A stretch of 64,000 nt of DNA from Gordionus sp. m RMFG-2023 (GCF_954871325.1 NC_088775.1:78779561-78843560), one strand, 5' to 3'. Positions 42,781-56,114 are shown, counted from the first letter of the stretch. Made by a program: numbers and translations. Notes: generated from the sequence alone by a model not told the origin.

Positions 42781-43662
42781 TTTTAAAATACCTGATCTTA
42801 TACACCCCACAAAAGTATTGAAGTAAATTATGTATATTATAATAATTATATATATAAATTTAAAATAATGTTTAGAATGAGGAAAAAATGGCCCGATCAA
42901 GAAGACCGGAGCAACAAGAATCCGAACAAAAAAGCCCTACTTTTAAACAACTATTTACATGGTTAGTAAATGGGGATAATGTGGAAACAAAGCTTTATTA
43001 GTAAATGAGATTTTGTTTTTCTTAGTTTTCATTTTAGTGGAGTTAATAAAATGATAATATATGGCAGCAGGTGAATAAATTTGCATTGAATCACATCATT
43101 TACATTACTTTTAATAATATTATTAATTTATTTTTGAATCTTGATAATCAATAATAATTATTTTTTTAAAAATATTCTTCCTTTTATTCTCACTCTCTCT
43201 TTTATCTCTTATATTTAACGTTTAAATCTTCAAATCAAATAATTTGATTAAAGTGGGACAATGAATGCCAAACTTGGAAAACGATTGAAAGATAAAGATT
43301 TATGTAATATGTGACTCTTAGTTATCTATATTTTGTTAAAGCTAAAATATTTATGCAGAAAGATTTTCATTAAAGAAATATATTAATATAATTCATTATT
43401 AAAATTTGTTTGAGAAATCGGTTCAAATTCATATAAATGGAATCGGCAAAGCTTTAGATGAGAACCCCCCCTCCCTTCCCCCTCAATTACTAAAATATAT
43501 ATATAATTTTAAAATAAATATTAACTATGTATGTTGGCTAATCAGGAGCACCCCCTTCCCTCCGATTTTAATGACGTAATTTATTTGTGGGTCATGGAAA
43601 GAATGTGGGCTCAAAATTTTTTAGCATATAAATCATTAATTTTAGTAGCCTAACAAGCCTTC
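42781..43662. other. AT-rich stretch with short C-rich tracts
   Basis: No gene was recognised. A short open run (MARSRRPEQQESEQKSPTF) starts at ATG 42888 but stops soon after. C-rich tracts AACCCCCCCTCCC near 43465 and CACCCCCTTCCC near 43549 stand out. Confidence 0.35.
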
Positions 43663-44842
43663 ACAGTTAGTGCGAATTCGCGGCGAAGTAGGGGAGACCT
43701 GGGCCTACTTTTTTATTTTAGGACTAATTGTTATTTGGTCAAAAGATCTATCTCTATACATCTTCATTTAGTAGTAAGAGGCCCGTATTCAAAAGATATT
43801 GATCAAAAATAATTTTTTAGCCCTTTAACTTTTATTTTTGGTTTTGAGTTTAAAGTATTCCCTCAGATTAAATGAAATTTAAATATCATATTTCACAATG
43901 TATAAGCTACCTATTAAACTAAATCCGTGTTTTTTTTCAGTTTATCTGGAAATAATTCTAGAGCCATTTAAGCAAACTCACTAACCGGGGGTAGAGCATC
44001 AATGGGTAAAATGACAAATAAAATAGTTGGCACAATATTATCTAAAATTTTCTGGACTCCTTAACTAGCTAAATTCGAATCATGATAGTGATATTGAAAA
44101 ACTAAATGATGATAATATTCCTTCATGTTTAAATAGATTTAATCCATGTTATTGCCAAAAATTTATATTCCTATTGACAAAAAGGGTAAAAAAAATCATC
44201 AAAAATAATTATCGCATCTCCATATAAAAAAAATTAATAAAATGTAAAAACGATAAAAATAAAAAAATTGAAAAAGGAAAGATTGGAATTGTGTGTTGTG
44301 CAGTAAAAGTTATAACAATAGTAAAAAACGATAAGATTGGATACAGTATACCAAACTAGTTGTGCTAGGAATGAGCCTTTTTTGTGAGCCTTGTGAGCCC
44401 TTGTTGTGATGATTAATTTTTTTTTGAAAATATTTGCAATTTGTATTAATATGTGTAGTTAATTTTTGATTATATTTATTTTAATAATCAAATCAAGAGT
44501 AATAAAAATAAGGAATTAAAAATTTGACAATAAATATACTAATATTTTTTCAATTTCTCGATGTTTTATATTAGCTAGATTGGATTTATAATTAATTATT
44601 AACATGTAAATTTAAATTATAACAATAAAAATTAAAATATTTATGTAAATTTGAAATTTGACATCTTAATATTTATGTAAATATGATATTTGACATCTTA
44701 CCCCGAAGAGCTTGCCATCTTACCCAAGGTAGGTAGTAAATAGCAAAATGCACTATTTTTCCCTAAACTTTAATAGCGCTAAACGGTCTCCCCATTTATT
44801 TATCTATCTCGCCGCGAATTCACGCTAACTGTGAATGCAGGG
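43663..44842. mobile_element. Longer TA-flanked element, possible pogo-type remnant
   Basis: The outer inverted repeats (TTCACAGTTAGTGCGAATTC at the left, complement of GCATTCACAGTTAGCGTGAA at the right) are those of the 102-bp hairpin family, with TA at 43661-43662 and 44843-44844. An inner pair, AGGGGAGACC near 43691 and GGTCTCCCC near 44786, may mark a nested insertion. The interior encodes, with stops, DWNCVLCSKSYNNSKKR followed by DWIQYTK, which recalls the Cys-rich C-terminus of some pogo/Tigger transposases. That link is tentative. Confidence 0.5.
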
Positions 44843-45545
44843 TAATAAAAGCGCGTTTACTCAAATTCAGTTTTTTTTGGCCGGAGTCCATTTCAATTAA
44901 CTTAATTTAAAACCTTATCACGGTCCTACTTTATTGATTTTTAGACACGAACCTCTTCTACCCTTTCCGAATATTTTTTTAGAGTCTGAAAATATTTAAA
45001 TTTAAAAATAGAAATAAAAAGCATTTCCATTTTTGTATAATGTAAAATTTTAAAAATTATTCCTTTTTCTAATTCCAGAGAAATTCTAATTTAGAAGCGA
45101 TTTATCTAATCTTTAATAAAGTCGTATGGCTGGAAATAATCCCTCGGCTAACACACATAATAAATCATTCTTTTTTATTTATTTTGTATTTTTTAAGCTT
45201 TAGTTTAACTCTTTTTAAAAAATATTTTTTAACCCGAAGCTGAGATGCAGGGCTCTATCTAACCCCAGAACAAGCCATTTGCATTTTGCTGCATCTTTAC
45301 TCTTGGTAAATATATGTTTTTTTAAATATGAAAATATATGAACTTTTTGAATAACATTATTCAGATAAATAAATATTTATTAACTTTAAAGGCCATTTTT
45401 CTTTTGCAAATTATTTGCCGCTTTAAACAAAAAAATTTTTCATATAAGGAATAATAACAGTAATTTAAATTTAAATTAATAATATAATTTTCATCGAGCT
45501 AGTAGATAATGAAGTTGATACGATTTTTTGTAATAATTTTTGAAT

Positions 45546-45741
45546 TAGTTGTTAAACGGCTCGATTTTTAAAAACGGTTAACACAATATTTTAGCCAAAG
45601 ATATTATGCAAGACTCGAGATTTCGTTAATAGACTTCAAACCTTTCCACAATCTATGAACAAAATCTTAAGGCTTGCGTAATATTATTTGGCTAAAATCT
45701 TGGGATAACCGTTTTAAAAATCAAGCCCTTTAACAACAGTA
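45546..45741. mobile_element. TAGTGTTGTT-family MITE
   Basis: It starts TAGTTGTTAAACGGCTCG and ends TTTAACAACAGTA, with the family core GCAAGACTCGAGATTTCGTT and GGCTTGCGTAATATTATTTG. The flanking octamers do not clearly match, so the duplication has decayed or the ends are slightly misplaced. Confidence 0.65.
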
Positions 45742-46450
45742 CTGAATAATGCCTAAGTTAAATGGATGAACCATATGTGACAAACTTACCGGTAGGCTAA
45801 AACAAATGATCAATATCCATATTCATCCATTTTAACTTAAATTCGTAAAATATTTTTTTATCTCTAATAATATCATTTTAAAAGCACATATTTCTACAGC
45901 AATCGTTTTTTTCATAATTTAAATAGTATATTAACTAAATTTATTTCTTTATTCATATGAATAATGATGATATCAATTGTGAATTTATTGCTATGTTATT
46001 TCATTCAATGTTTTATACCGGAAATTTGAGGAAAGCCTTAAATTTGTGCAACTAATAGTAAAACCATTAATGATTAAAAAAACTTTGAAGATCAAAAAAA
46101 TTAAATATCTTTTCGTAAATTGAAGATTTTTGAATTTTGAGCAAATGTTAAACTCTGAGAAAAACACTTAGCAACTAATAGTTTTTTTTAGATTTATTTA
46201 GAATGCTAACTCTAGCTTTTTTTTCTGGAACATATATGGCCGTCCTCCAAGTTTATGAGAAACGTCGACCCCCATACTGTCCCCCTGGACCTAGTGGATA
46301 TTTTAGGTCCTTTAGTGACTTCGATATCCAACTTTATCTAAAATTTTTATTTAATGACTTATGTCCAGGTGTGACATGATAAAATTTTGGATGTTCGGAT
46401 AAGGGGGGGGGGTGTTTATAGTTATAGATTTATATCTTTTTTTTTAGTAT

Positions 46451-46568
46451 TATCCATACACAGTTAGCGCGAATTCGAGGCGAGATATACCAAAATGAAT
46501 AAAATTATATTTATATCATATTTTGTATAATTCACCGCGAATCCGCGCCAACTGTGAATGTATGATTA
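46451..46568. mobile_element. TA-flanked hairpin MITE, CACAGTTAGCGCG family
   Basis: The arms read ACACAGTTAGCGCGAATTCG and the complement of ATTCACAGTTGGCGCGGATT, with an AT-rich loop. The outer few bases are variable and TA flanks are approximate. Confidence 0.6.
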
Positions 46569-47559
46569 ATTATTATATTTATATATATATAAATGCAGTT
46601 GATACAAAAGAATATATGGATTGTTTTATAAATTTAGAATCAGATCAAAATAAATCTGATTTCTGAATTGAAATTTTAAAAAAAAGTATATTAATTTACC
46701 TACAATTTTGCCTGAATATTTATAATTATTTTTTCGAGATTAATTTATAACCACTAATTTATATTTTCTTTAATATCCCTGGGTCATTTGATAGACATGT
46801 CCATAATGAACTTTTATACTTTATCAAAAAGCTATATTTTCAAGAAAAACTTCAAGCTAGAGAGTGTTTTTTGTTAAAATTTGTTATCATTAGTTAGTAT
46901 TCTTAATAATTTAATAAATATTTGAAAATGACTATGATTAAAAGTAAGATAATTGAAGAATGATAATGAGGGCCAAGAAAGTCTAGAGACTTCGCCACTA
47001 ATCTTATATGAAATTCGTAATTTAAAAATTATAGCAGCACAATTTAATGAATACATCACACACCTAAGATATAAATATTCGATATAATAATTTTTCTTGA
47101 TTTTAATTTATCGAAAAAAATTTAATTTTCTATCTTGACTTGAGTCGTGGTAGAACCCGAATATGTTTTAATTCCCTCTAACCTCTATAGTCATTAAAAA
47201 TCTTAAAGACAGTTTAATAAAATAGGAAATATCGATTTAAGCTTATTTGTAGATATGAATGTGAAGAAGCGGTTCAACTTCTTCAAAAAGCAACAGATAA
47301 TTAATGATACGTTCTGGCCTCTATTTGTGAAACCTTCTAAAGCTATACAATTTCCCAGAAGAATATTATCTGGAATGTTTTCTTTGGTAAAGAGTACATA
47401 AAAATTAAAAGTTAATAGAAAATTTAATATAATTTAATTAGCTCTAAATTAGAATGCGATTGCATTGATAATACAAACATGCCAAACAAAAATGTAAGTT
47501 ATTATATTTTTAAAAAAATTAAATCTAAACAAAATTAATTGGAATAATAAATTTTTAAT

Positions 47560-47700
47560 AAAATTTAAATTTGCATTTTGGAATCTGCCGCTCTCAAAGA
47601 ATCAAGATCACACCTTCGTGTAGAATCTATCCCTTACGTCTCCTTTGGCCGGCCGCGGACCTAAATGTTGTGTGGTGTGTATGCGAGGTCAGGGGCGTGC
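47560..47700. repeat. Repeat with GAATCTGCCG end, copy 1
   Basis: GGAATCTGCCGCTCTCAAA and ATCTATCCCTTACG recur in inverted orientation at about 55540-55710 (complement reads GAATCTGCCGCCCTCAAA and ATCTATCCCTTAGGCG). It is probably one end of a MITE; the other end was not defined. Confidence 0.5.
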
Positions 47701-48521
47701 TTACACATTTGTCGGAAAGCAAAATATCTTGGATTACCCTTTTAAAAATTATTTTTTTTTCCGATATTTTTAAACTGAACGAAAATTACAGAAAACATGA
47801 TGTTAAAATTTTTAGTGAACTCGTTAACCTGTCTTTTTAATAAATATATAATTACAAATTAAATACACTATGAATTTAAATGGCATTGGATATATTCTCA
47901 ACCAAATTGTATAATGGAAATAAAAATTATTAACATAACATTATAGGTTAAATTTTATTTACTAAAGCTTTTTTCCTTGCAAAACTTGATATGTGCTATC
48001 AGGAATAGGGAAAATTTGTTCATCCTTAGTCATACAGGATCTTAGGTGGGTCTTGATGATTGATTTAAACTTTGAAAACCTACACTCAATAAAGTCACGA
48101 TGATATAAATTTTTATCAAAATTCTTAGAAACAATTTATATAATAAATAATGCTAAAAATAATTTGTATAGGAGGGCACCTATATAAAAATATTTTTTAA
48201 TTACTAATTCAAGCCATAAACCTGCCTATCAATCATGAAGAAACTTGTAGTAGTTAATTCCACAACAAAATTTTAAAGTAAAAAAATAGGAAAAAAAATT
48301 TAGACCGCTTTCTATCTTTCTTATCCCACAAAATTTTAAATATTTTGATTCTTTATGAAATATTAATTAGCATAATCTTAGAATTAAGAAAAAGATATCT
48401 ATAAAAAAATTTTTTTAAAAATGTTTTGTGTCCTTGTTAGTTCAAAATTTGGCAGCTTTAATATTGTAGAATCCAATGGCAATTTATTTGCTCCAATTTT
48501 AAAATCGAATATTGCATTCAT

Positions 48522-49735
48522 CATAGGCGTAGCCAGGGTGGGGGACAAGGAGAAATTCCCCCCCCCCCTTCAGAAATTTATCACTTTTTGTAAATATCAT
48601 TTTTAGCTATTAAAAAATATCCCCCTTAGTCCTCTCCTCACTCCCTGACCCTCAAATATGTATGCATATATCTTAAATAATCATTTAAAAGAAAGAATGC
48701 AAAAGTTGATATTTTTTTATAAAACTATTCATCATAATTTATAGATTTTTGGGAAAATAAATTTATAAATATATAAAATGAACCAAAAATGTTTTTTAAT
48801 AAATGGAATATAAGCCAAAGATAAGTCTTAAGACAGAAGTGAAATGTATTATAATTATTAATAATAGATCCATAAAATTACTAAATAATATAATATATGA
48901 AATATAATTTTTTATAAAGTGAGTAATTTTAATTTATTTATCTTAATAAAAGTAAAATATAATTACAAAACTATTGATAAAATTAAATCATAAATTAAAA
49001 AAATATTAAAGCACAATACAAACAGTGGAATATTATATGTCGTAGATTTAGAGTATATCTAATTATCAAATGACAATCAAGTAATTTTTACCCATATAAC
49101 GAATAATATATTTTACAGAAAACTATAAAATATTGATAAGGACATCAGAAAATATCTTTTAAAGACATTGTGGGATGAATAATATGAAGATTAAATTTAA
49201 AAATCATTTTTACTTAAAATAAATAGATGGCGTTAAATATTTGAATGCAAATTGTTGCTATATTTAATATCAAGAGCATTGATTAGTAAAATTTGTTAAA
49301 TTATTAACTGTATAATATTCTCTAACTGTCAAATATGTCTGTAAAAGTGGAATTTTACCTAGTATTTTATAACTAATTCTATATAATAGAGTAAAATCAA
49401 CTATATGTCTACTTGCTTTTTATAAATAAATTTCTTATAATTGTTTGGAATAAATTATTACCATGCTTTTATATAAAGGTATATACAATACAAGTAATTT
49501 ATTATATTTTTATTTTATATAAAATAATAAAAATATATTTAATATTTGTTCCAGGCTTATTTTTTTTATTAAAATTTGTAAAAATATTTTATGATTATAT
49601 AATATAGACTAAAGTAACCTTGCCAAAGGCCGGAAAAAGGAGGGCCGAAGACCCGCCCTAATGGGGGCCTGGGAGCGAAGCCCCCAATAATTTTTTAATT
49701 CCCCCCCCCCCTATGAAATACTGGCTACGCCTATG
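48522..49735. mobile_element. Mutator-like element with long target duplication
   Basis: The ends are perfect inverted repeats CATAGGCGTAGCCAG and CTGGCTACGCCTATG, each followed inward by a run of nine or more C or G. Flanks ATTGCATTCAT (48511-48521) and ATTGCATTTAT (49736-49746) match at ten of eleven positions. A duplication of 9-11 bp points to Mutator-like elements rather than hAT. Next to the right end is the GC-rich stretch GGGGGCCTGGGAGCGAAGCC at about 49663-49682. The 1.2 kb interior is AT-rich with no long ORF, so it is non-autonomous. Confidence 0.65.
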
Positions 49736-49746
49736 ATTGCATTTAT

Positions 49747-52205
49747 TCGATTACACACTTTAGATAACTTATTCTAGTGAAAATAATAAATACTGTTCAT
49801 TATTAGATATGCTCAATCAAAAATATTAATTTAAAAGAATAATTTCAACAAACTTAATTACTTTTATTCATTACCATTATAAAAAATATGGAGTATGTAT
49901 TAATCTGAAATAAAAATATAAATCCTTATAATAAAAATTATTTGATATTTAACATTTATTCATCGTTAATGGCAGCTGTGGTTCACTAGAGATTTGAACT
50001 GATGGACTGAGCGGAACAATCCCCTGGTTTTATTTAATCTAGTGCCACACAAAATGGTGGCAGTTATTTTCCCCCATATATTTTCAAGGGTCATTACATA
50101 ACAGATATAAGCCAGTTTAATTAAAATATTGGTCTCTATTTAGGCGATATTTATCCTCACTTATATAATTGCTGTAAACTAAATACCATTAAATAAATAT
50201 AATATACTCAATAATGTTTTATTGTTGATTCTATAAATAATAACAAAACAACATTCATTTTATGGAAGTTAGTAAATATTATATAAATTTCGGTACACCC
50301 AAATGAATTTTAATTACTTTCAATAGTAATAATTTTTAAAATATTATGACTAAATTTTAATTTTTTATGGTTTGAAGATATGATATAAAAATAAAAAGTC
50401 TCATTTTATTTGCATTATTGCAAACATCCTTTAAAGGGTTTAGATAAATGATGGCTGTAAAAGGCAAGTTTATAAACGTTTTGGACAAGAAAAAAGATTG
50501 AATAAAAAAAAATTTTCCAAAAATAATAATTATTTTACAAAATGAAAAAGTGGCGAGTACAAACATAAAATATGAAATCATAGGAATATTTTAAACTTTC
50601 CTTTAAAATTAACATACGCTTCGTTTTTTTCTCATTAACATAAAAATTTTCAAATAAATAAAAATGTATTAAAAAATACTTTAATCAAAATAAATTCTAT
50701 ATGCGAATTATACATAATATAAGAAGAAAAATTTATCTCGATATCACAACAATATAACTTCGAAGAAATTTATTAATCTGTTTTATTAATTACTACAAAT
50801 ATAGACCGCCCTCCCTTCTCCTTTGAAGGTATTAGATTTAATTAAAATTTTTATAACTTTTTCCTGAAAAGATTTACACAACATTATAATAAAAATATTA
50901 TAAACTAAATAAAATTCAATTCTATCTAAGACTTTATAGGGATGAATCATTTAAACAGCTGATTTTAATTTAAAATGCATTTTTATGAGTTCCAACAAGT
51001 ATAATCCCAAAATATCCTTGTGTAGGAAACGATCTACCTCTAATAACAACGTACTTTTATATATAATTTTAGATTTTACTATTTTGGTATTAATATGATG
51101 TATATAATTTAGCATAGTTGAATTTAAAATTACAATTGACTTTTTGCCATAATATGATAGATTATTTATACATAGTTTAATTTTAAATTACAATTAGATT
51201 TACATCTAGATACTTTTTCAACTTGATGGGTATTATATTAAAAAAAACAGTTCTTTAAAGTTTTCAAAAATCTTGAGCCCTATTCTGCAGCACTAATTAT
51301 ATTATTGATTTAGACATTTTATTTTAAATTTTTTATATTGATCAAAAAATTAATATATATTTATAATGAGTCTTTAGATTATTTTAATTTTATAAAAATA
51401 TTATGTATAATGTAATACTTATATAAATGTACATATTTAGAATCGCTGTAATTGGGTGGAAACAACATTTAAACATAGAGAATGTAACAAATTTATTCCA
51501 TCACTTTATCCATTGTCTGTTGATCCAGCCAACAGGTTATAATTTTTTTATTAAATCAATATTTAATGTTTCCTATGTTTCATAAAATTCATTAAAATTT
51601 GTTCCTAATTACATGAAATCATGATTGATTTAAATTTGTAAATATTTTTCCCTTTCATTGATTTTATAAAATACAGTGAAAATTAATTAAATTTTATTAG
51701 TTTCCTTACATATATTAAAAGACAATTTTATATTATAAATAAAACTCATTGATAAAATTATGGCATATAACAGTTTTAGATGACAATTATTATTAAATTT
51801 TCCAAATATTTTTGGTGCCATGTTAAAAAAAACTCTTTATTGAAATATTTTTTTAAGAAATTTATTTAAAATTTACATTACATGAGTTTTATACCCTTAT
51901 ATATTCATATGTTTATGGAGATTATGTTATTAGCTTAATTATTAATATAATGAAATACAATAGGATAGGCTAGATTCCAATCACATATTAGTATCAGGGT
52001 TTGAATATTTTTTAAAAGGTAGTGGTTCAATTACCTAACAATTTAAAATGAGATTCTAGTTCTTAGATGTGCTTCTGGTTTTAGTTTCAAATACAATATA
52101 AAAAAATTTTAAAGCCAAATAAATCCCTTAAAATGAATCACACCACATTTTCAACAATATACATTTAAATTAATGGCACTCAGAACTGGTTTCATTTACA
52201 ATGAG
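49747..52205. other. AT-rich stretch, nothing recognised
   Basis: No gene or terminal-repeat pair was recognised. Around 49968-50060 the sequence is less AT-rich (GGCAGCTGTGGTTCACTAG) but shows no tRNA fold or long ORF. Confidence 0.35.
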
Positions 52206-52426
52206 TAGTGTTGTTAAGCGGCTCATTTAGAGCTGATTTTTAAAAACAACTAACTCAATATTAGCTAAAAAAAATATTGCATAAGCCTCGATTTTTAGAA
52301 AATATATGTCTAGACCCTTGTTCTTTCTATGAGCAAAATTTAAGGCTTGCATAATATTTTTTCTGGATGAAATATTAAGTTAGCCGTTTATAAAATCGGC
52401 TCAAAACGAGCCATTTAACAACACTA
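52206..52426. mobile_element. TAGTGTTGTT-family MITE, complete
   Basis: This 221-bp element starts TAGTGTTGTTAAGCGGCTCA and ends GAGCCATTTAACAACACTA. Flanks ACAATGAG (52198-52205) and TCAATGAG (52427-52434) match at seven of eight positions, again an 8-bp duplication. Confidence 0.75.
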
Positions 52427-52544
52427 TCAATGAGTTTTGATTCTTGCTCCTAGATTTTTTTTTCCAAAGGTTTCAATAATTCCCTCTCAAACTCTGATTA
52501 TAGTATATTTAAGTTTTTTTCAAAACATTATTAATTATTTTCTT

Positions 52545-52640
52545 TCCAAGAGGTTGAATTAGAAAAAAAGAAGGAAAAAAAAGAAAAGGAAAGGAAAGGA
52601 AGAAGTAAGAGAAAAAAAGAAAAAAAAGAGAAGAGAATTA
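52545..52640. repeat. Purine-rich low-complexity tract
   Basis: About 90 bases of almost pure A and G (GGAAAGGAAAGGAAG and AGAAAAAAAAGAGAAGAG types). The minus-strand ORF over it (Ser/Phe/Leu-rich) is an artefact of this composition. Confidence 0.75.
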
Positions 52641-53225
52641 AGCCTAAAATTGGTCTCATACTTTGTCTCATTACATTTTCACGAATAAACACAAATATAT
52701 TTTTATACCTGAACCAAGTACTTAAATTCAATTTTTTTTAACCCGGGCCACTTTGCGACAAAAAAAGAAACAATTATACTCATCATAGTCTAAAGAACCC
52801 TCCCCTCCCGCCGAATACGTCGAGTTGTAATAGTTTATTTAACCCTAGTTGCGCCAGACTTTATATTAAACCGAACTCACAAATCACCTCCTCCAGATAA
52901 AAATTTAAATAATTAATTTTATAAAATATGTATCTCGTAATTATAACCCTTCCGTAATAAACTTTTTCCTTCATTTTGATTTTGGTCCCAGGCAGAATAA
53001 ATTTTATATTATACAATACTTTTCATTAATCAAGGATTGTAACCTTTTTTTTTAAATTTGTCAGGTTCGTTCAAGTTGATATTTTGAAAAGAGTTTAGTT
53101 CTGGCCTATTAAAACCGTGTTTGGAGTGGATTTAGGTGGGGTCGTTAAAAAATTTTAAAGTTAAAAATTAGTTTTGAAAAATAATATATAAGTATATAAC
53201 AAAATAAAATGATAACATTAGTTAT

Positions 53226-54500
53226 ATTTATAATTCATCTAAAAGAGCCTTTTCAAGCGTATAATCAATATAACTTCTAATAAATTATTGTTCATTCTAG
53301 ATCTATATATTGATAATATAAATTTTAATGAATAAAATGCTCTGTACACGCTGACCTATATGGCTGGAACTGCTAAGACACCTAGAAAGTTTAACAATTT
53401 CAGGCTGGGTTTTCTTCATTCCTTTCAATATTGAATTATATATCCTGGTCTTGGAATATTCTATCTTGATCTAAAATATTAAATAGGAGATTTTGAATAA
53501 TTTATCTAGCCTAAGAAACACGGTAATAAAGTTCTAATGTTTCCTTCATCATTTTGTTAACCAGTAATCTTCCTGAATTTTTACATTCTTTCTATGATAA
53601 CAACCTTTCTAGTTCATTAGGGATAGCATGTCAACATCAACACTAATTACATCATCTGTAATATTAACAACATCCTCGATTTTTCATTGTCGTCCATAAA
53701 TTTATTAAATATTTTGCCAAAGGGTCTCTTCTTCTTATACTAAAATTTGATATCTAAGATCCAAATACTTGGCAGAAAAGTGTATTTCTAAAATAGTCAC
53801 GTTCCTATATTTTTATGTTAATTGCTAATACATTGGCAAGAATAGTGTCTATAGTCTCAATCTCTAAGAGACATTTTGCCATGTGGCATAAATACTACTT
53901 AACGTTAATTGTTCACTCTGAAAAACCACCTTTATTGCTATTTTGAGTGGTTTCAGTATCTTTCTTACATTCATCAATTGTTAAATATTAGTTATTCCGA
54001 ATTGGTAAATCCTGATAAAAATCTTTTAGCTTAATAAGCCGTTTTAGCATATCATAAGTAGAATGCTATTTATGACATTCCAGAATTGATTTTAACAAAT
54101 TGTAACATTTTATAAGCTTTAAAACTTGTTAGTTTTTATTGATTAAGCTGGCCTTTAATATGAGAGGATACCTTTCCTTAAATGCATCTTCTATAAAAAG
54201 TGGATAGAATGAGCAACGAGCACATCGAATACCATAAATACTCAAATGGAGTCTTTCATTCTAAAATAATCCCAAAATATGGGGTCTCTAATATTGAAGG
54301 GCTTTGAAAATTGTGAAATCCAGTCTTTAAAGAGGTAAGAAAAGCATCATCATCATGAAAATTGTAAATCTTCATCCGTACCATAAATCTATTGGCATTC
54401 TTGGTCTAATAATTGAATAGTTTTAACCATATTTCTGCCATTATCAGAGATGATGATATAGATTTGCTCTGGAAGAATATAAGTTTTCAACATTTCCAAT
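53226..54500 (-). pseudogene. hAT transposase remnant 2
   Basis: The minus strand holds, in order, hAT landmarks: EQIYIIISDNGRNMVKTIQL near 54460-54400 (catalytic-region D), NSTYDMLKR near 54060 (from the TRWNSTYDML motif), FSAKYLDLRYQIL near 53775 (equivalent of LDPR) and the C-terminal dimerisation region VLAVPAI, VSVYRAFYSLKFILS near 53380-53315, ending VILIIRLK. The last part is plainly related to the 63 kb transposase (VLAVPATQVSVERAFSSLKF). Many stops and frame changes separate these pieces. ACGAATA-rich sequence near 55090-55170 may be its 5' subterminal region, but the ends are not defined. Confidence 0.75.
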
Positions 54501-54659
54501 AAAATATTTTTCAAATATCTGATTATAGGAAATAAAATCTAATATAGAAGGAAATACAGGTAGGTGATTGATATGAAAAATTTTAAAATCCTTTAGGATT
54601 TTGAAACAAAATAGTAATTTTTAATTTAAATAAATTAATTCAAAACATTTTAATAGAAC

Positions 54660-55816
54660 CCATTTTTATATTTTATAGGTTCGGGATCATGGCAAATAAT
54701 TAAAGAGAGTTCAGTTTTGGGTTCACCAAAAAAGCTGGTTTAACCTTTTAAAACGCTGGTTTTAACCTTTTCCGCTTATTCGTGAATCAAAAGAGGAAAA
54801 AGAAAAAATTATATTAAAAAGTAAGTCACATGCTTACTTATAAGTTTTTGTCCTTTAAGTGGACGGGTAATCAATAAAAATAATTTATTCCCCCACCCTT
54901 TCTCTTTTTATAAAATATTTTTGTACCATGCCCTCTTGTGCTTATGGGATGACATTATTATTTATTCATTTGACCTTTATTTGCCACTTGAAAATGTTTT
55001 TCGTGTTGTATATAGTCTATTGAACTGAAAGATGATCTTTCGTTTTTCTATTCAATTTTCAAACTCGAGAGTTTCTTGGCTGTTGACAAAATCGCAAATT
55101 CACGAATATTTTTTAAAATATTCGAATAAATTCCCAAACGAATAAGTAAATATTCGGAAAACGAATTCACATATACGAACCAAATATATATTTAGCGATT
55201 TACTATAACGTATTTATATATCTAACGGAAAAATTTTAACGAATACCTTGAATCGAGTTACATTTAGTTTTATTAGCTATTTATTTTGGAACACTTAACG
55301 CAAAATTTAAATAAAAAGCTATATTTTAAAAAATAGCATATTAATGATTAACAAAAGAACCTATATTTATATTTTATTTTGTGATATTTTACTTGTAATT
55401 TTTTTTAATATAAATTACTTAATTTTTTTTTAAAAAAAATTCCAGTTTAAATTTTTAATATTGTAAATTATTTGCCAATATCAACTTTCTTATTTTTAAA
55501 TTAGTAAATATTAATTTCCTGCCCTTCGGAATGATCCTATTTTTGGCAGTATTCTACAAACTGGTGGCCTGACCTTGAGGGCTTTAGCTTTTACCATTAC
55601 ATCGAATATAAGCACAAGACAAGTTATAAAAATCAGAATTACGAAATTCGCCTAAGGGATAGATGGCACACGGTTGATTATTATTTTTTTGAGGGCGGCA
55701 GATTCAAAAATGATTCCAATTTATTTTTGTTTAGATTTGATTTTTTTAAAAAAGATAATATTAATAAATTAATATTTTTTTTTGTGGCTTGTTTAATATT
55801 AGTTTATATTATTAAT
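54660..55816. other. AT-rich stretch with ACGAATA motifs and a MITE end
   Basis: ACGAATA/TTCG motifs are repeated at 55090-55200 and may be the end of the hAT remnant. At about 55540-55710 lies the inverted second copy of the GAATCTGCCG repeat (copy 1 at 47560). No host gene was recognised. Confidence 0.4.
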
Positions 55817-56022
55817 TAATATTGTTAAACGACTCGATTTAGCCAATCTCAAGTTAAGATTCTAGCACAAACAATATAACGCAAGCTTCGAGATTTTGTT
55901 AATTAATAGATATCCATACCTTTCTGTCTTCTATTAGCAAAATCTCCTGACTTGCTTAATATTTTTTTTGGCTAAAATATTGGGTAGACATTTTTAAAAA
56001 TCGAGCCGTTTAAATAACACTA
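55817..56022. mobile_element. TAGTGTTGTT-family MITE, degraded
   Basis: It runs from TAATATTGTTAAACGACTCG to CGAGCCGTTTAAATAACACTA, with the family core GCAAGCTTCGAGATTTTGTT. The flanks are only partly alike. Confidence 0.6.
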
Positions 56023-56114
56023 TTAATTCAATTAGCATATGATCTTAAGGTAATTAAACAGAAGGATATTTATCTCCTACTTTATGAACGAGTTAAATTA
56101 TTCCTTTTTCTTAA

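Larger units (their letters stand above)
44843..48510. other. AT-rich repeat-bearing stretch without recognised genes
   Basis: Apart from the MITEs at 45546-45741 and 46451-46568 and the repeat at 47560-47700, nothing was recognised. A G-run of ten to eleven bases lies at about 46405. Around 47240-47310 a short open stretch (CEEAVQLLQKATDN) is too short to call. Confidence 0.35.

Noticed and set aside
52531-52731. 66-codon ORF rich in Ser, Phe and Leu
   Set aside because: It is the reverse reading of a purine-rich low-complexity tract.
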